This document shows positions 26,887 through 35,669 of a DNA stretch of 64,000 nucleotides, in pieces. The notes beneath the pieces are model-generated. The model ran no database searches and was not told the DNA's origin. It was given only the letters and a program-made list of their open reading frames with translations. Origin of the DNA: Streptomyces sp. Edi4 (GTDB lineage: Bacteria; Actinomycetota; Actinomycetes; Streptomycetales; Streptomycetaceae); the NCBI RefSeq assembly GCF_040253615.1, contig NZ_JBEJGY010000004.1, positions 5,084,001 to 5,148,000 of the forward strand, written 5' to 3'. Within the stretch, counting starts at the first letter, position 1, and every line of letters starts with the position of its first letter. The position numbers and the translations under genes are program-made.

Positions 26887-26894
26887 CCACTCCC

Positions 26895-28310
26895 ATGGTG
26901 AAATCCTGGGCCACTTCTCCGGAAACCCTCGGTGTCGATCTGCACATCGACGTGGGCGGCGCGGGCCTGCGCTCGGGCCTCATGGACGCGCTGCGCGAGG
27001 CCGTACGCACCGGACGGCTCGCGCCGGGCGCCCGGCTGCCCTCCTCGCGCACCCTCGCCGCCGACCTCGGGATCGCCCGCAACACGGTGGCCGACGCCTA
27101 CGCCGAGCTGGTCGCCGAGGGCTGGCTCACCGCGCGCCAGGGCTCCGGCACCCGGGTCGCCCAGCGTTCGCGGGCGCGCCAGGACCGAGCCCATGCGCCG
27201 CGTCCCACCGCCCGGCGCAAGCCCGCGTACAACCTGATGGCCGGCTCGCCCGACCTCGCCTCGTTTCCGCGCGCCGAGTGGCTGAGGGCGGCTCGCCACG
27301 CGCTGACCGAGGCCCCGCACGAGGCATTCGGCATCGGCGACCCGCGCGGCCGCATCGAGCTGCGTACGGCGCTCGCGGACTATCTGGCCCGGGCCCGCGG
27401 TGTGTACGCGTCGCCGGACCGCATCGTGGTGTGCTCGGGGTTCCTGCACGGCCTGATGCTGATGGCTGCGGTGCTGCGGGCGCGCCGGGTGCGGGAGGTG
27501 GCGGTCGAGTCGTACGGGCTCGACTTCCACCGGAAGGCGCTGACCGACGCGGGCCTGCGCACGCCGCCGCTCGCCCTGGACGAACGGGGCACGCGCACCG
27601 AGGAGTTGGGGGAGCTGGGGGAGCTGAAGGGCGCGGGCGCGGTGCTCATGACGCCGGCGCACCAGTTCCCGATCGGGCTTCCGCTGCCGCCCGACCGGCG
27701 TGCGGCGGCCGTCGACTGGGCGCGCGCCACCGGCGGCCTGATCGTGGAGGACGACTACGACGGGGAGTTCCGCTACGACCGCCAGCCCGTGGGCGCCCTG
27801 CAAGGACTCGACCCCGAGCACGTCGTCTACCTCGGCACCGCGAGCAAGGCCCTCGCGCCCGGGCTCCGGCTCGGCTGGATGGTGCTGCCCGCGCGTCTGG
27901 TCGAGGAGGTCGAGCGTGCCAAGCGCGGGGACTGGGCGTGCGGCGCGCTCGACCAGCTCACGCTGGCGCGGTTCATCAGTTCCGGAGCGTACGACCGCCA
28001 TGTGCGCACCATGCGGCTGCGCTACCGGCGCCGCCGCGACCAACTGGTGGCAGCCCTCGCCGAGCGCGCCCCCGACGTGCGGGTGAGCGGCATCGCCGCC
28101 GGCCTGCACGCTTTGCTCGAACTGCCCCCCGGCACCGAACGCTCCGTGGTCCAGGGCGCCGCATGGCAGGGCCTGGCCCTGGAGGGCCTTTCCCATTTCC
28201 GCCACCCCCAACTCCCGCCGGACCGCGACGCGTTGGTGGTCGGGTACGGGACGCCCCCGGATTCGGGGTGGACGGGGGCGCTGGACGCGCTGATGGGGGT
28301 GCTTCCGTGA
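26895..28310 (+). CDS. MocR-type (PdxR-like) GntR regulator with aminotransferase domain
   Basis: 471 aa. Residues about 18-85 form a GntR winged helix (GARLPSSRTLAADLGIARNT, then VADAYAELVAEGWL). The rest is a fold-type I aminotransferase domain with HQFPIG and the PLP Lys in LGTASKALAPGLRLGWMV. Proteins of this kind bind PLP and regulate vitamin B6, GABA or amino acid genes. The divergent AhpD/PEP-mutase operon is the likely target. The ATG follows a -10-like TATGGT with no leader. Confidence 0.92.
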   Translation: MVKSWATSPETLGVDLHIDVGGAGLRSGLMDALREAVRTGRLAPGARLPSSRTLAADLGIARNTVADAYAELVAEGWLTARQGSGTRVAQRSRARQDRAHAPRPTARRKPAYNLMAGSPDLASFPRAEWLRAARHALTEAPHEAFGIGDPRGRIELRTALADYLARARGVYASPDRIVVCSGFLHGLMLMAAVLRARRVREVAVESYGLDFHRKALTDAGLRTPPLALDERGTRTEELGELGELKGAGAVLMTPAHQFPIGLPLPPDRRAAAVDWARATGGLIVEDDYDGEFRYDRQPVGALQGLDPEHVVYLGTASKALAPGLRLGWMVLPARLVEEVERAKRGDWACGALDQLTLARFISSGAYDRHVRTMRLRYRRRRDQLVAALAERAPDVRVSGIAAGLHALLELPPGTERSVVQGAAWQGLALEGLSHFRHPQLPPDRDALVVGYGTPPDSGWTGALDALMGVLP

Positions 28311-28328
28311 GCCCCGTGGCGGGAAGAA

Positions 28329-29186
28329 CTAGGCCTCGGGGTGGTCCGGCGGCGCGGGCGCCGTCTCCGGCGCCTCACCGAAGCGGGCCAGGGCCAGGGC
28401 GCCCGCCACCGCCACCGCGAAACCCGTGATCGCCAGCCACCCGAGCCCCGCGCGGGTGTGGTCGCCCAGCCAGGCGACGCCGACCAGGGCCGGGCCGATG
28501 GTCTCGCCGATGACCATGCCCGCCGTCGCCGTGGTGACCGAGCCGCGCGACAGGGCCGAGGTCAGCAGCAGGAACGCGGCGCCGCCGCCGGCCAGCAGCG
28601 CGTACAACGCCGGGTTCGTCAGGTCGAAGGGGTCGTCGATGAGGCGCACGGCCACCTCGACCACGCCGAACCCGCAGCCCGCGCCGAGCCCGAGCACCAG
28701 CGCCCTGGCGCGTCCCGGCAGCCTTCCGCCGGCCGCGCCTGCGGCAAGGACCGCGGCGGCCACCCCGAGCAGCCACCAGCGCAGGGACGCGGGGCCCGCC
28801 CCGTCGCCCTCCGCGCCGGAGGACAGGCCCAGCATGGCGAGCCCCGCGCAGACGACGCCGACCGCCGCCCACTCCGTACCGGAGAGGCTGACCCGCAGGA
28901 TCCTGGCCGCGACCACCGCCGTCACCGCGAGCGAGGCGGCGAGCGCCGCGCCCACCGCGTAGATCGGCACCGACCGCAGCGCGATGACCTGGAAGACGAA
29001 CCCGAGACCGTCCAGCGCGAGCCCCACGACGTAGCGCCACTGGCGCACGGCGCGCAGCAGCAGCGCCGCGTCCACGCCCGAGCCCGCCCCCGTACCGGGT
29101 TCGGCCGCGCGCGTCGCGGCGGCCTGGAGGACGGTGGCCGTACCGAAGCAGAGCGCGGACGCGAGCGCGCAGATCATCCCGAACAC
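28329..29186 (-). CDS. DMT-superfamily (EamA-like) transporter
   Basis: 285 aa with nine or ten hydrophobic helices, starting MICALASALCFGTATVLQAA, and an internal duplication typical of drug/metabolite transporters. The GTG at 29186 and the ATG three codons later are both possible starts. Cargo is unknown. It is convergent with the MocR gene (18-base gap) and divergent from the small lipoprotein gene. Confidence 0.85.
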   Translation of the reverse strand: MFGMICALASALCFGTATVLQAAATRAAEPGTGAGSGVDAALLLRAVRQWRYVVGLALDGLGFVFQVIALRSVPIYAVGAALAASLAVTAVVAARILRVSLSGTEWAAVGVVCAGLAMLGLSSGAEGDGAGPASLRWWLLGVAAAVLAAGAAGGRLPGRARALVLGLGAGCGFGVVEVAVRLIDDPFDLTNPALYALLAGGGAAFLLLTSALSRGSVTTATAGMVIGETIGPALVGVAWLGDHTRAGLGWLAITGFAVAVAGALALARFGEAPETAPAPPDHPEA

Positions 29187-29375
29187 AGGGGGACTGTAGT
29201 CGCAGGCCCTGCGGCCCCGCGAAAGCCCGGGGGTGGGGGCGGCGCGGGCCGGGAACTAGGGTGTGGCCGGAACACGTCCCACCAGGGAGACCTGGCGGGG
29301 ACAGGACAACACGGCAGGGCAACAGGGAAGAGCAACGAAGCAGGGCAACGAACCGACAGCGGGGGAGGTCGCGCG

Positions 29376-29642
29376 ATGCGCAGGTTCAGGTCCACCACGG
29401 TGGTGCTCGGCGGCATGGGCGTGCTGGCCGCGACGCTCGCGGCGTGCGGCAACGAGCCGGACCGGCGGTGCGTCGACCCGGTCACCTACAAGGAACTCCC
29501 GAAGTACCAGTGCAAGAGCGGCGGCTCGGGCCAGTACTACTACGGCGGGACCAGCCGCAACGGCAAGGTCTCCGGCGGCTCCTTCGACAAGTCCGGCGTC
29601 TCGCGCGGCGGATTCGGCCACGGCGGGTCCAGCGGCGGCTGA
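29376..29642 (+). CDS. Small lipoprotein, YgiB (DUF1190)-like C-terminus
   Basis: 88 aa after GGGGGAGG. A signal peptide (VVLGGMGVLAATLAACG) ends in the lipobox LAAC, so the mature protein starts at Cys near residue 24. The rest is Gly/Ser/Tyr-rich with a closing VSRGGFGHGGSSGG. This resembles the C-terminal VTRGGFG segment of E. coli YgiB as I recall it. In E. coli ygiB sits directly before ygiC, a glutathionylspermidine-synthase-like gene, exactly as here. Two Cys (RCVDP and YQCKS) remain in the mature part. The function of the pair is unknown. Confidence 0.7.
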   Translation: MRRFRSTTVVLGGMGVLAATLAACGNEPDRRCVDPVTYKELPKYQCKSGGSGQYYYGGTSRNGKVSGGSFDKSGVSRGGFGHGGSSGG

Positions 29643-29748
29643 ACGCGATGACGCCGGGACGCCGGGACGCCGGGACGCGGTGAGGCGGTGACGCGGTGAG
29701 TGGGGTGAGCGCGGGAACACCGTACGGAGGGATCGAGGGACCAGGGAC

Positions 29749-30933
29749 ATGGAACGCCATCGCATACAGCCGCGCCCCGACTGGCAGCGCACCGTCGAGG
29801 AGCAGGGCGTCATCTATCCCCTGACACGCCACCCCGACGACTCCCTGCGCCCCTACTGGGACGAGAGCGCGTACTACTCCTTCACCGGGCCCGAGGTCGA
29901 GGCGCTGGAGGAGACCGTCGAGGAGCTGCACGGCATGTGCCTGGCCGCGGCGGCCCACATCGTCGAGAAGGGGCGCTTCGCCGACCTCGGCATCATGGAC
30001 GGCCGCCTCGCGGACCTGGTCGCCGAATCCTGGCGCAGACGGGCCGAACTCCCCTCCCTGTACGGGCGGTTCGACCTGCGGTACGACGGCACGGGCCCGG
30101 CCAAGATGCTGGAGTACAACGCCGACACCCCGACCTCGCTCGTCGAGGCGGCGAGCGCGCAGTGGTTCTGGATGGAGGACCGCTTCCCCGGCGCCGACCA
30201 GTGGAACTCGCTGCACGAACGCCTCGTCGACGCCTGGCGGCGACAGGCACGGCTGCTGCCGCCGGGACCGGTGCACTTCGCCCACTCCGACGGCGACGAG
30301 CTCGGCGAGGACCTGATGACCGTCGCCTATCTGCGCGAGACCGCCGAGCAGGCGGGCCTGGACACGGAGGCGCTGTCGATGGAGACCATCGGCTGGGACA
30401 GCGTCACCGGCCGCTTCGTCGACGACCGGCTCCGCTTCATCCGCGCCTGCTTCAAGCTGTACCCGTGGGAGTGGCTGGCCTCGGACGCGTTCGGGCCGCA
30501 GGTCCTCGACACCCTCGACAACGGTGGCGGCACGGGAACGACGTGCTGGATGGAACCGGCGTGGAAGATGCTGCTCTCCAACAAGGCGCTCCTCGCGGTG
30601 CTGTGGGAGCTCTACCCCGGCCACCCCCATCTGCTCCCCGCCTATCTGGACGGGCCGCGCGAGCTCGCCACGGGGCGGGGGTACGTGGCGAAACCCCTGC
30701 TCGGCCGCGAGGGCGCGGGCGTCACGCTGCACCCGCCCGGCTCCGGCCCGGCCCCGCGCCCCGAAGAGCCTTGCTGCTACCAGGAGTTGGCCCCGCTGCC
30801 CGACTTCGAAGGGAACCGGACCGTGCTCGGGGCGTGGGTCGTGGAGGACGAGGCGGCGGGGCTCGGCATCCGGGAGTCCGCAGGCCTGGTCACGGACGAG
30901 TACGCGCGGTTCGTGCCTCACCTGATCAGATGA
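29749..30933 (+). CDS. Glutathionylspermidine synthase family protein (YgiC-like)
   Basis: 394 aa. It is the ATP-grasp C-terminal synthase domain without the amidase. It carries RFDLRYDGTGPAKMLEYNAD and DTPTSLVEAA, the ATP-grasp metal/ATP residues around ARELAT..GYVAKPLLGREGAG, and a TVLGAWVVEDEAAG end. In enterobacteria such proteins ligate a peptide to an amine. Streptomyces lacks glutathione, so the substrate must differ. It follows the lipoprotein by 106 bases, probably in one transcript. Confidence 0.88.
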   Translation: MERHRIQPRPDWQRTVEEQGVIYPLTRHPDDSLRPYWDESAYYSFTGPEVEALEETVEELHGMCLAAAAHIVEKGRFADLGIMDGRLADLVAESWRRRAELPSLYGRFDLRYDGTGPAKMLEYNADTPTSLVEAASAQWFWMEDRFPGADQWNSLHERLVDAWRRQARLLPPGPVHFAHSDGDELGEDLMTVAYLRETAEQAGLDTEALSMETIGWDSVTGRFVDDRLRFIRACFKLYPWEWLASDAFGPQVLDTLDNGGGTGTTCWMEPAWKMLLSNKALLAVLWELYPGHPHLLPAYLDGPRELATGRGYVAKPLLGREGAGVTLHPPGSGPAPRPEEPCCYQELAPLPDFEGNRTVLGAWVVEDEAAGLGIRESAGLVTDEYARFVPHLIR

Positions 30934-31183
30934 CGCGTCCGGTGGGGTGGCGCGTCCGGCCGGGTGGCGCATGCGTTCCGACGACGCCGGGCGGCCCCTG
31001 CGCCCCCGCGTGCGCCCGCTGCCCCGTGCCATGCCTCGCAAGAAGCTGTGGGGAGGATGTGGACGGGGCGCCGTGCGGGGTGGCGCGCCGCTACCATGTC
31101 CAGCCGGCGGGCGCCCGCGAACACCCCCTCCGCCCAAGCGGATCGGCACGGGGCGCACGCCCTCGTTCCCGGGGGAGAAGAAC

Positions 31184-32941
31184 ATGACGCAGGCCCATGT
31201 GCCGCGGCAGGCCCAGCCGGCGGGGCCGGAGGCCGACGGGCTGCCGCCGGTGCACCCCTCGCTCAGCGAGGCCACCCGTCTGATGGCCGCGGGCACCTAC
31301 CTCGACACCGAGTACCGCGACGCCGTCATCGACGAGCTGTACGTCCACGAGGAGCGGATCGTCGCGCCCTCGCTCGGCTTCGACGCGGCCCGCGTCCTCG
31401 CGCACGCGCTGCGCGCCCGGACCCTCGAACTGGCCTGGTCGCTCGGCATCCTGGCGCTGTGGCTGCTCAGCGTGGTCCTCGTCCACTACGCCATGGTCAT
31501 GTTCATGATGGCGTCCCTGCTGATCGGCGCGGCCCGATTCCTTCGTGGAACGGCCAGGACAGCGCCGTGGTACCGCACCGTGCCCGCGTTCCTCGCGCGC
31601 TGGTGGGGCCGCGGCACGCTGGTCTGGCTCGCCGTCGCCGAGACGACGGCCCTGTTCGGCGGCTCCGACTCGCCGTCGCGCACCTACCCGTCCGGGTACG
31701 GGAGTTATGCGGACATGTACGGGGACTCCGGCGCGAGCCTGTCGGACGCCGGCCCGCTGTCCATCGCGGGCCCCGCCCGGCTCGTCGGCGGCGGCGCCTT
31801 CGTCGAAACGGGGCGCGGCTACGCCTGGGGAATCCTCGCCTGCTTCGGTGTTCTCGCGCTCTGCGTCGCCCTGCGCCACGTCCAGTTCACCCGCGTCATG
31901 GCGGGCGAACTGTCCCCCGAAGGCTTCCAGGACTCCGCCGGTGACCCCGCCCAGAACAACGACAACGGACGGCTCCAGCGGCTCAGCGCCCTGATCCGCG
32001 CCGAGCAGCACGCCCCGCTCGCGGTCTACCGCGCCGACGCCCCCTTCCGGGGCGCGGGCGACCTGCTCGACGCGTGGTCGGTCTCCATCCAACTGCGCCC
32101 GCGCAAGTCCCTGGGCGAGCGCGCACCGGAGCCGATCAGCAACGCCGAGATCCTGCGCATCGTCGAACTCCTCATCACGCAGTTGCGTATTCCGGCGCCC
32201 ACGGCGCCCGCCCAGGCCCTCGCCGTACGCGACCGGCTGCGCCAGCTCGAAGTGGCCGAGTACGTCTTCCTGCCGGTCGACGGGCTGCCCTCGCGGGCTC
32301 AAGCCCCTTATGGCGAGGACCAGTTCGAGCAGCATCACGCGGCCGCGCTCGAAGAGGGCGGCGAGGCCCGCCGCCACTTCCTGCGGATCCGGGTCGGTGG
32401 CTGGGAGGAACACCTCGTCACCACCGTGTTCGTCCGCGTCCACACCCAGGGCGGCATGCTGGTCCTGGAGATCGCGCCGCACGTCCTGGCCCCGCTGCGC
32501 GAGGACTTCATCCGCGCCGATCGCGTGGCCCACGCGTTCCGCTGCCGCACCCCGCTGGGGAAGGCGGCCTGGGCGCTGCGGCGCACTCCGGGCTCGCTGG
32601 TGGCCTCCTTCCTCGTCGTGGGCCGAGCGGCCCGTTCCGGCTGGGCCCGGTTCACCGGCGGGTACGGGCAGGCGCTGCCCGACGGCCCCGCGTGCTCGGT
32701 GCGCGAGCTGGCCGCGGCGCCCGAGGCCTCACTCTTCCAGGTGATGGACTGCCGCCGATATGTGAAGTCCATCGAGGACCGGGTGACCAGCGGCGTACGC
32801 AGCGCCCTGTACGAAGCCGGCTACGACACCGGGCAGTTCGAGCAGAAGATCGTCAACGTCACCCAGGGCGGTGTCATGATCGAGAACTCCCGGGGAGCGA
32901 TCAGTGTCGGCGACCACAACACCGTCAAGAACGAGGGCTGA
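31184..32941 (+). CDS. Membrane protein with a C-terminal RHIM-like GDHNTV motif
   Basis: 585 aa, with GGGGGAGAAG just before the ATG. Residues about 80-120 form two membrane helices (LGILALWLLSVVLVHYAMVM, MFMMASLLIGAARFL), and two more lie near 145-165 and 210-235. A cytosolic C-terminal part of about 320 residues follows, without a family I recognise. The last 25 residues contain GAISVGDHNTV (571-581), which matches the core of the RHIM amyloid motif ([IV]-x-[VI]-G-x-x-N). The next gene begins with the same motif. The 250-base gap upstream holds a TACCAT -10-like word but no gene. Confidence 0.7.
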   Translation: MTQAHVPRQAQPAGPEADGLPPVHPSLSEATRLMAAGTYLDTEYRDAVIDELYVHEERIVAPSLGFDAARVLAHALRARTLELAWSLGILALWLLSVVLVHYAMVMFMMASLLIGAARFLRGTARTAPWYRTVPAFLARWWGRGTLVWLAVAETTALFGGSDSPSRTYPSGYGSYADMYGDSGASLSDAGPLSIAGPARLVGGGAFVETGRGYAWGILACFGVLALCVALRHVQFTRVMAGELSPEGFQDSAGDPAQNNDNGRLQRLSALIRAEQHAPLAVYRADAPFRGAGDLLDAWSVSIQLRPRKSLGERAPEPISNAEILRIVELLITQLRIPAPTAPAQALAVRDRLRQLEVAEYVFLPVDGLPSRAQAPYGEDQFEQHHAAALEEGGEARRHFLRIRVGGWEEHLVTTVFVRVHTQGGMLVLEIAPHVLAPLREDFIRADRVAHAFRCRTPLGKAAWALRRTPGSLVASFLVVGRAARSGWARFTGGYGQALPDGPACSVRELAAAPEASLFQVMDCRRYVKSIEDRVTSGVRSALYEAGYDTGQFEQKIVNVTQGGVMIENSRGAISVGDHNTVKNEG

Positions 32942-32942
32942 G

Positions 32943-33347
32943 ATGAGCATGCCGGGTGACGACAGCACGCAGCGCGACCACGCACGCCGCGACCCCCAGC
33001 GGTCCGTGCACATCAGCGGGGTGACCGGCTCCGTCTCGGTCGGCGACCACAACACGGTGCACAGCGCCTACCACGCGGGCGGCGCCGACGACGAGGCGCA
33101 CCGCCAACTCATGGAAGCCATCGTGCAGTTCAGGGCGGGCCTCGCCCAGCTCGTGGTCAACGACCGCACGCGCGTCCTGGACGCCGAACTCGCGGACGCC
33201 GAGGGCGAGATCCGTACCGTAGGACGGGCCACGCCGGGCCGCCTGGCCCGGCTCGGCGACATCCTGGCGGGCGCGACCTCCCTCACGGGCCTGCTCGCCT
33301 CGGGCGAGACGCTGGTCCAGCGCGTCCACGATCTGATCGGGCGGTGA
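32943..33347 (+). CDS. 134-aa protein with an N-terminal RHIM-like GDHNTV motif
   Basis: The ATG starts one base after the upstream stop, so translation is coupled. An acidic, charged N-terminus precedes the sequence HISGVTGSVSVGDHNTVHS, the same GDHNTV core (31-39) as at the C-terminus of the previous protein. The DNA shares GTCGGCGACCACAACAC, 17 identical bases at 32906 and 33039. The remaining residues form predicted amphipathic helices (EAHRQLMEAIVQFRAGLAQL and LADAEGEIRTVGRATPGRLA). No enzyme motif is seen. It is best explained as an adaptor or small effector meeting the membrane protein through the shared motif. Confidence 0.7.
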   Translation: MSMPGDDSTQRDHARRDPQRSVHISGVTGSVSVGDHNTVHSAYHAGGADDEAHRQLMEAIVQFRAGLAQLVVNDRTRVLDAELADAEGEIRTVGRATPGRLARLGDILAGATSLTGLLASGETLVQRVHDLIGR

Positions 33348-33354
33348 GGGCGAG

Positions 33355-34335
33355 GTGAGCGGCGGCAGAGGAGAGGTCCGCTGGAACGCGGCGACGCAGA
33401 AGTGGGAGCCCGTGACGGCCGCGCCCGAAGCGACGCCGCCGACGGCCACGTCACCCTCGGCCACGTCACCCTCGGCCACGTCACCCTCGGCCACACCGCC
33501 ACCGGCCGCGCCGTTCGCGCCCCCGCCGCTTCCGCCCCGGCCGCCGGCCGACGCGTTCGCGCCGGACGCGTTCGCGCCGGACGGGTACGCCCCCGGGCCC
33601 CGCACCGAGCCCCCGCCGCCCTCTGAGCCGGGGCGCCTGCGGCGCGTGCCCCTCGCCGTCCTCATCGCGATGGTCGTCGTCGCGGTGGCCGGCGCGGGCG
33701 GCGGCTATCTCCTCGCCCGTGGCGGGCACGGCGGCGCGAAGGCCGCACCCACCACGTCCGCGAGCGGTCCGGCCCTGGACACGCCGGACCGTACCGGCGA
33801 CGGCAAGGACAGCCCGTCGCCGACGGAGTCCTCCTCGGCCTCGCCGAGCGCGACCGTCCCCGCCGGATACCGGCTCACTCAGGATCCCCAGGGGTTCAGG
33901 CTCTACGTGCCGCAGGGCTGGACCCGCGAGGACCAGGGCAGCCATGGTGTCTTCTACAACTCCGCCGACCACAAGCGTCTGATCCAGGTGTACCGGGTCG
34001 GCGGGGCGGGGCTTCGCCCCTATGACGCGCTCAAGGCGACCTCCGGCGAGCTGGCCCGGGAGCACCCCGACTACCAGGAGATCAGCCTGGCCGACGACGC
34101 CACCGTGCCCGGGATCGCAGGGCCCGTGGCGCGCCTGGTGTACGCCTACGACAACCAGGAGCTCGGCCACCGGCGCCAGGTGGCGGACTATGCCTTCCTG
34201 ACGCCGGACGGCACCCAGTACGCCGTGCTGTCCGCCGCCCCCACCGACACCTGGCCGGAACAGGAGGACACCCTCAAGACGGCGCTCAGCGTGTTCTGCG
34301 CGGGCGCCAACTGCCCCTCCAGCACCCCGGGTTGA
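33355..34335 (+). CDS. Single-pass membrane protein with exported domain, third gene of the GDHNTV operon
   Basis: 326 aa from GTG 33355, seven bases after the previous stop, with GAGGGCGAG upstream. A short N-terminal part (GEVRWNAATQKWEPV) precedes a Thr/Ser/Pro linker with four TSPSA-like repeats (15-bp tandem repeat at about 33445-33500). One helix (LAVLIAMVVVAVAGAGGGYLL) follows. The exported domain (GYRLTQDPQGFRLYVPQGW) resembles the extracellular part of some Streptomyces Ser/Thr kinases, but no kinase domain is present. Two Cys near the end (FCAGANCPS) could pair. The frame lies close to rocD, which is convergent. Confidence 0.72.
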   Translation: MSGGRGEVRWNAATQKWEPVTAAPEATPPTATSPSATSPSATSPSATPPPAAPFAPPPLPPRPPADAFAPDAFAPDGYAPGPRTEPPPPSEPGRLRRVPLAVLIAMVVVAVAGAGGGYLLARGGHGGAKAAPTTSASGPALDTPDRTGDGKDSPSPTESSSASPSATVPAGYRLTQDPQGFRLYVPQGWTREDQGSHGVFYNSADHKRLIQVYRVGGAGLRPYDALKATSGELAREHPDYQEISLADDATVPGIAGPVARLVYAYDNQELGHRRQVADYAFLTPDGTQYAVLSAAPTDTWPEQEDTLKTALSVFCAGANCPSSTPG

Positions 34336-34344
34336 GCCGACCGG

Positions 34345-35562
34345 CTAGTGCTCGGCGAGCACCGCGCGCAGCTGGTCGAGTCCCCAGTCCAGGTCCTCCT
34401 TGCTGATGACCAGGGGCGGGGCGATCCGGATCGTCGAACCGTGGGTGTCCTTGACCAGGACCCCGCGGGCCATCAGCTTCTCCGAGATGACGCGCCCCGT
34501 CCCGTACGAGGGATGAATGTCCACGCCCGCCCACAGGCCGCGCCCCCGGACCGCCTCGACCGCGCCGGCGCCGGTCAGCAGGCCGAGCTCGTGGTGCAGA
34601 TGGTCGCCGAGCTCGGTGGCGCGCTGCTGGTACTCGCCGGTGCGCAGCATCGCGATGACCTCAAGGGCGACCGCGCAGGCCAGCGGGTTCCCGCCGAACG
34701 TCGAGCCGTGCTCACCCGGCCGGAACACGCCGAGCACGTCACGGGAGGCGGCGACGGCCGAGACCGGGACCACACCGCCGCCCAGCGCCTTGCCCAGGAT
34801 GTACACGTCGGGGACCACGCCCTCGTGCTCGCACGCGAACGTCCTGCCGGTGCGGCCGAGCCCGGACTGGATCTCGTCGGCCATGAACAGCACGTTCCGC
34901 TCGCGGGTCAACTCCCGTACGCCCGCCAGATATCCGGGCGGCGGGACAAGCACGCCGGCCTCGCCCTGGATGGGTTCGAGCAGGACGGCCACGGTGGTGT
35001 CGGTGACGGCGGCCCGCAGCGCGGTCAGGTCGCCGTACGGGACGATCTCGAAGCCCGGCGTGTAGGGGCCGTAGTCCGCGCGGGCCTCCGGGTCGGTGGA
35101 GAAGCTGACGATCGTGGTCGTACGGCCGTGGAAGTTGTCCCGGGCGACGACGATCTTCGCCTGGCCGTCCGGTACGCCCTTGACCTTGTATCCCCACTTG
35201 CGGGCGGTCTTCACGGCGGTCTCCACCGCCTCCGCCCCCGTGTTCATGGGCAGCACCATCTCCTTGCCGCACAACTCGGCCAGCTCCGTGCAGAATTGGG
35301 CGAACCGGTCGTGGTGGAAGGCTCTCGACGTGAGGGTGACGCGCTCCAGCTGGGCCTTGGCGGCGTCGATGAGACGGCGATTGCCGTGGCCGAAGTTGAG
35401 CGCCGAGTAACCGGCCAGCATGTCCAGGTAGCGCCGGCCCTCGACGTCCGTCATCCAGGCGCCCTCGGCGGAGGCCACCACGACGGGCAGCGGATGGTAG
35501 TTGTGCGCACTGTGTGCCTCGGCGGAACGGATGGCGTCTTCGGTCGATGCGTGTGTCGACAC
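34345..35562 (-). CDS. rocD: Ornithine aminotransferase
   Basis: 405 aa from GTG 35562 with GGAGA four to five bases upstream; an ATG at 35580 (411 aa) lacks a ribosome site. The family is clear from AHNYHPLPVVVASAEGAW, MLAGYSALNFGHGN, MNTGAEAVETAVKTARKWG, LLEPIQGEAGV and the PLP Lys in YILGKALGGG. It converts ornithine and 2-oxoglutarate to glutamate semialdehyde, linking arginine catabolism to proline. No arginase or dimethylargininase gene lies nearby. Divergent from glyA. Confidence 0.95.
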   Translation of the reverse strand: MSTHASTEDAIRSAEAHSAHNYHPLPVVVASAEGAWMTDVEGRRYLDMLAGYSALNFGHGNRRLIDAAKAQLERVTLTSRAFHHDRFAQFCTELAELCGKEMVLPMNTGAEAVETAVKTARKWGYKVKGVPDGQAKIVVARDNFHGRTTTIVSFSTDPEARADYGPYTPGFEIVPYGDLTALRAAVTDTTVAVLLEPIQGEAGVLVPPPGYLAGVRELTRERNVLFMADEIQSGLGRTGRTFACEHEGVVPDVYILGKALGGGVVPVSAVAASRDVLGVFRPGEHGSTFGGNPLACAVALEVIAMLRTGEYQQRATELGDHLHHELGLLTGAGAVEAVRGRGLWAGVDIHPSYGTGRVISEKLMARGVLVKDTHGSTIRIAPPLVISKEDLDWGLDQLRAVLAEH

Positions 35563-35669
35563 GGGTTCTCCGATCGTCATGCGGCATGGGGCGTTGGTGG
35601 TGCCCTTTTCTATCGTCGCTCGGATGCCGGACGCGGAAACCTTGCCGTAGGGGGTCGCCGGTAGGGTGT

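Noticed and set aside
30947..31183. N-terminal extension of the GDHNTV membrane protein
   Set aside because: The part upstream of 31184 is Arg/Pro-rich without the codon use of the rest, and a good ribosome site sits directly before 31184.
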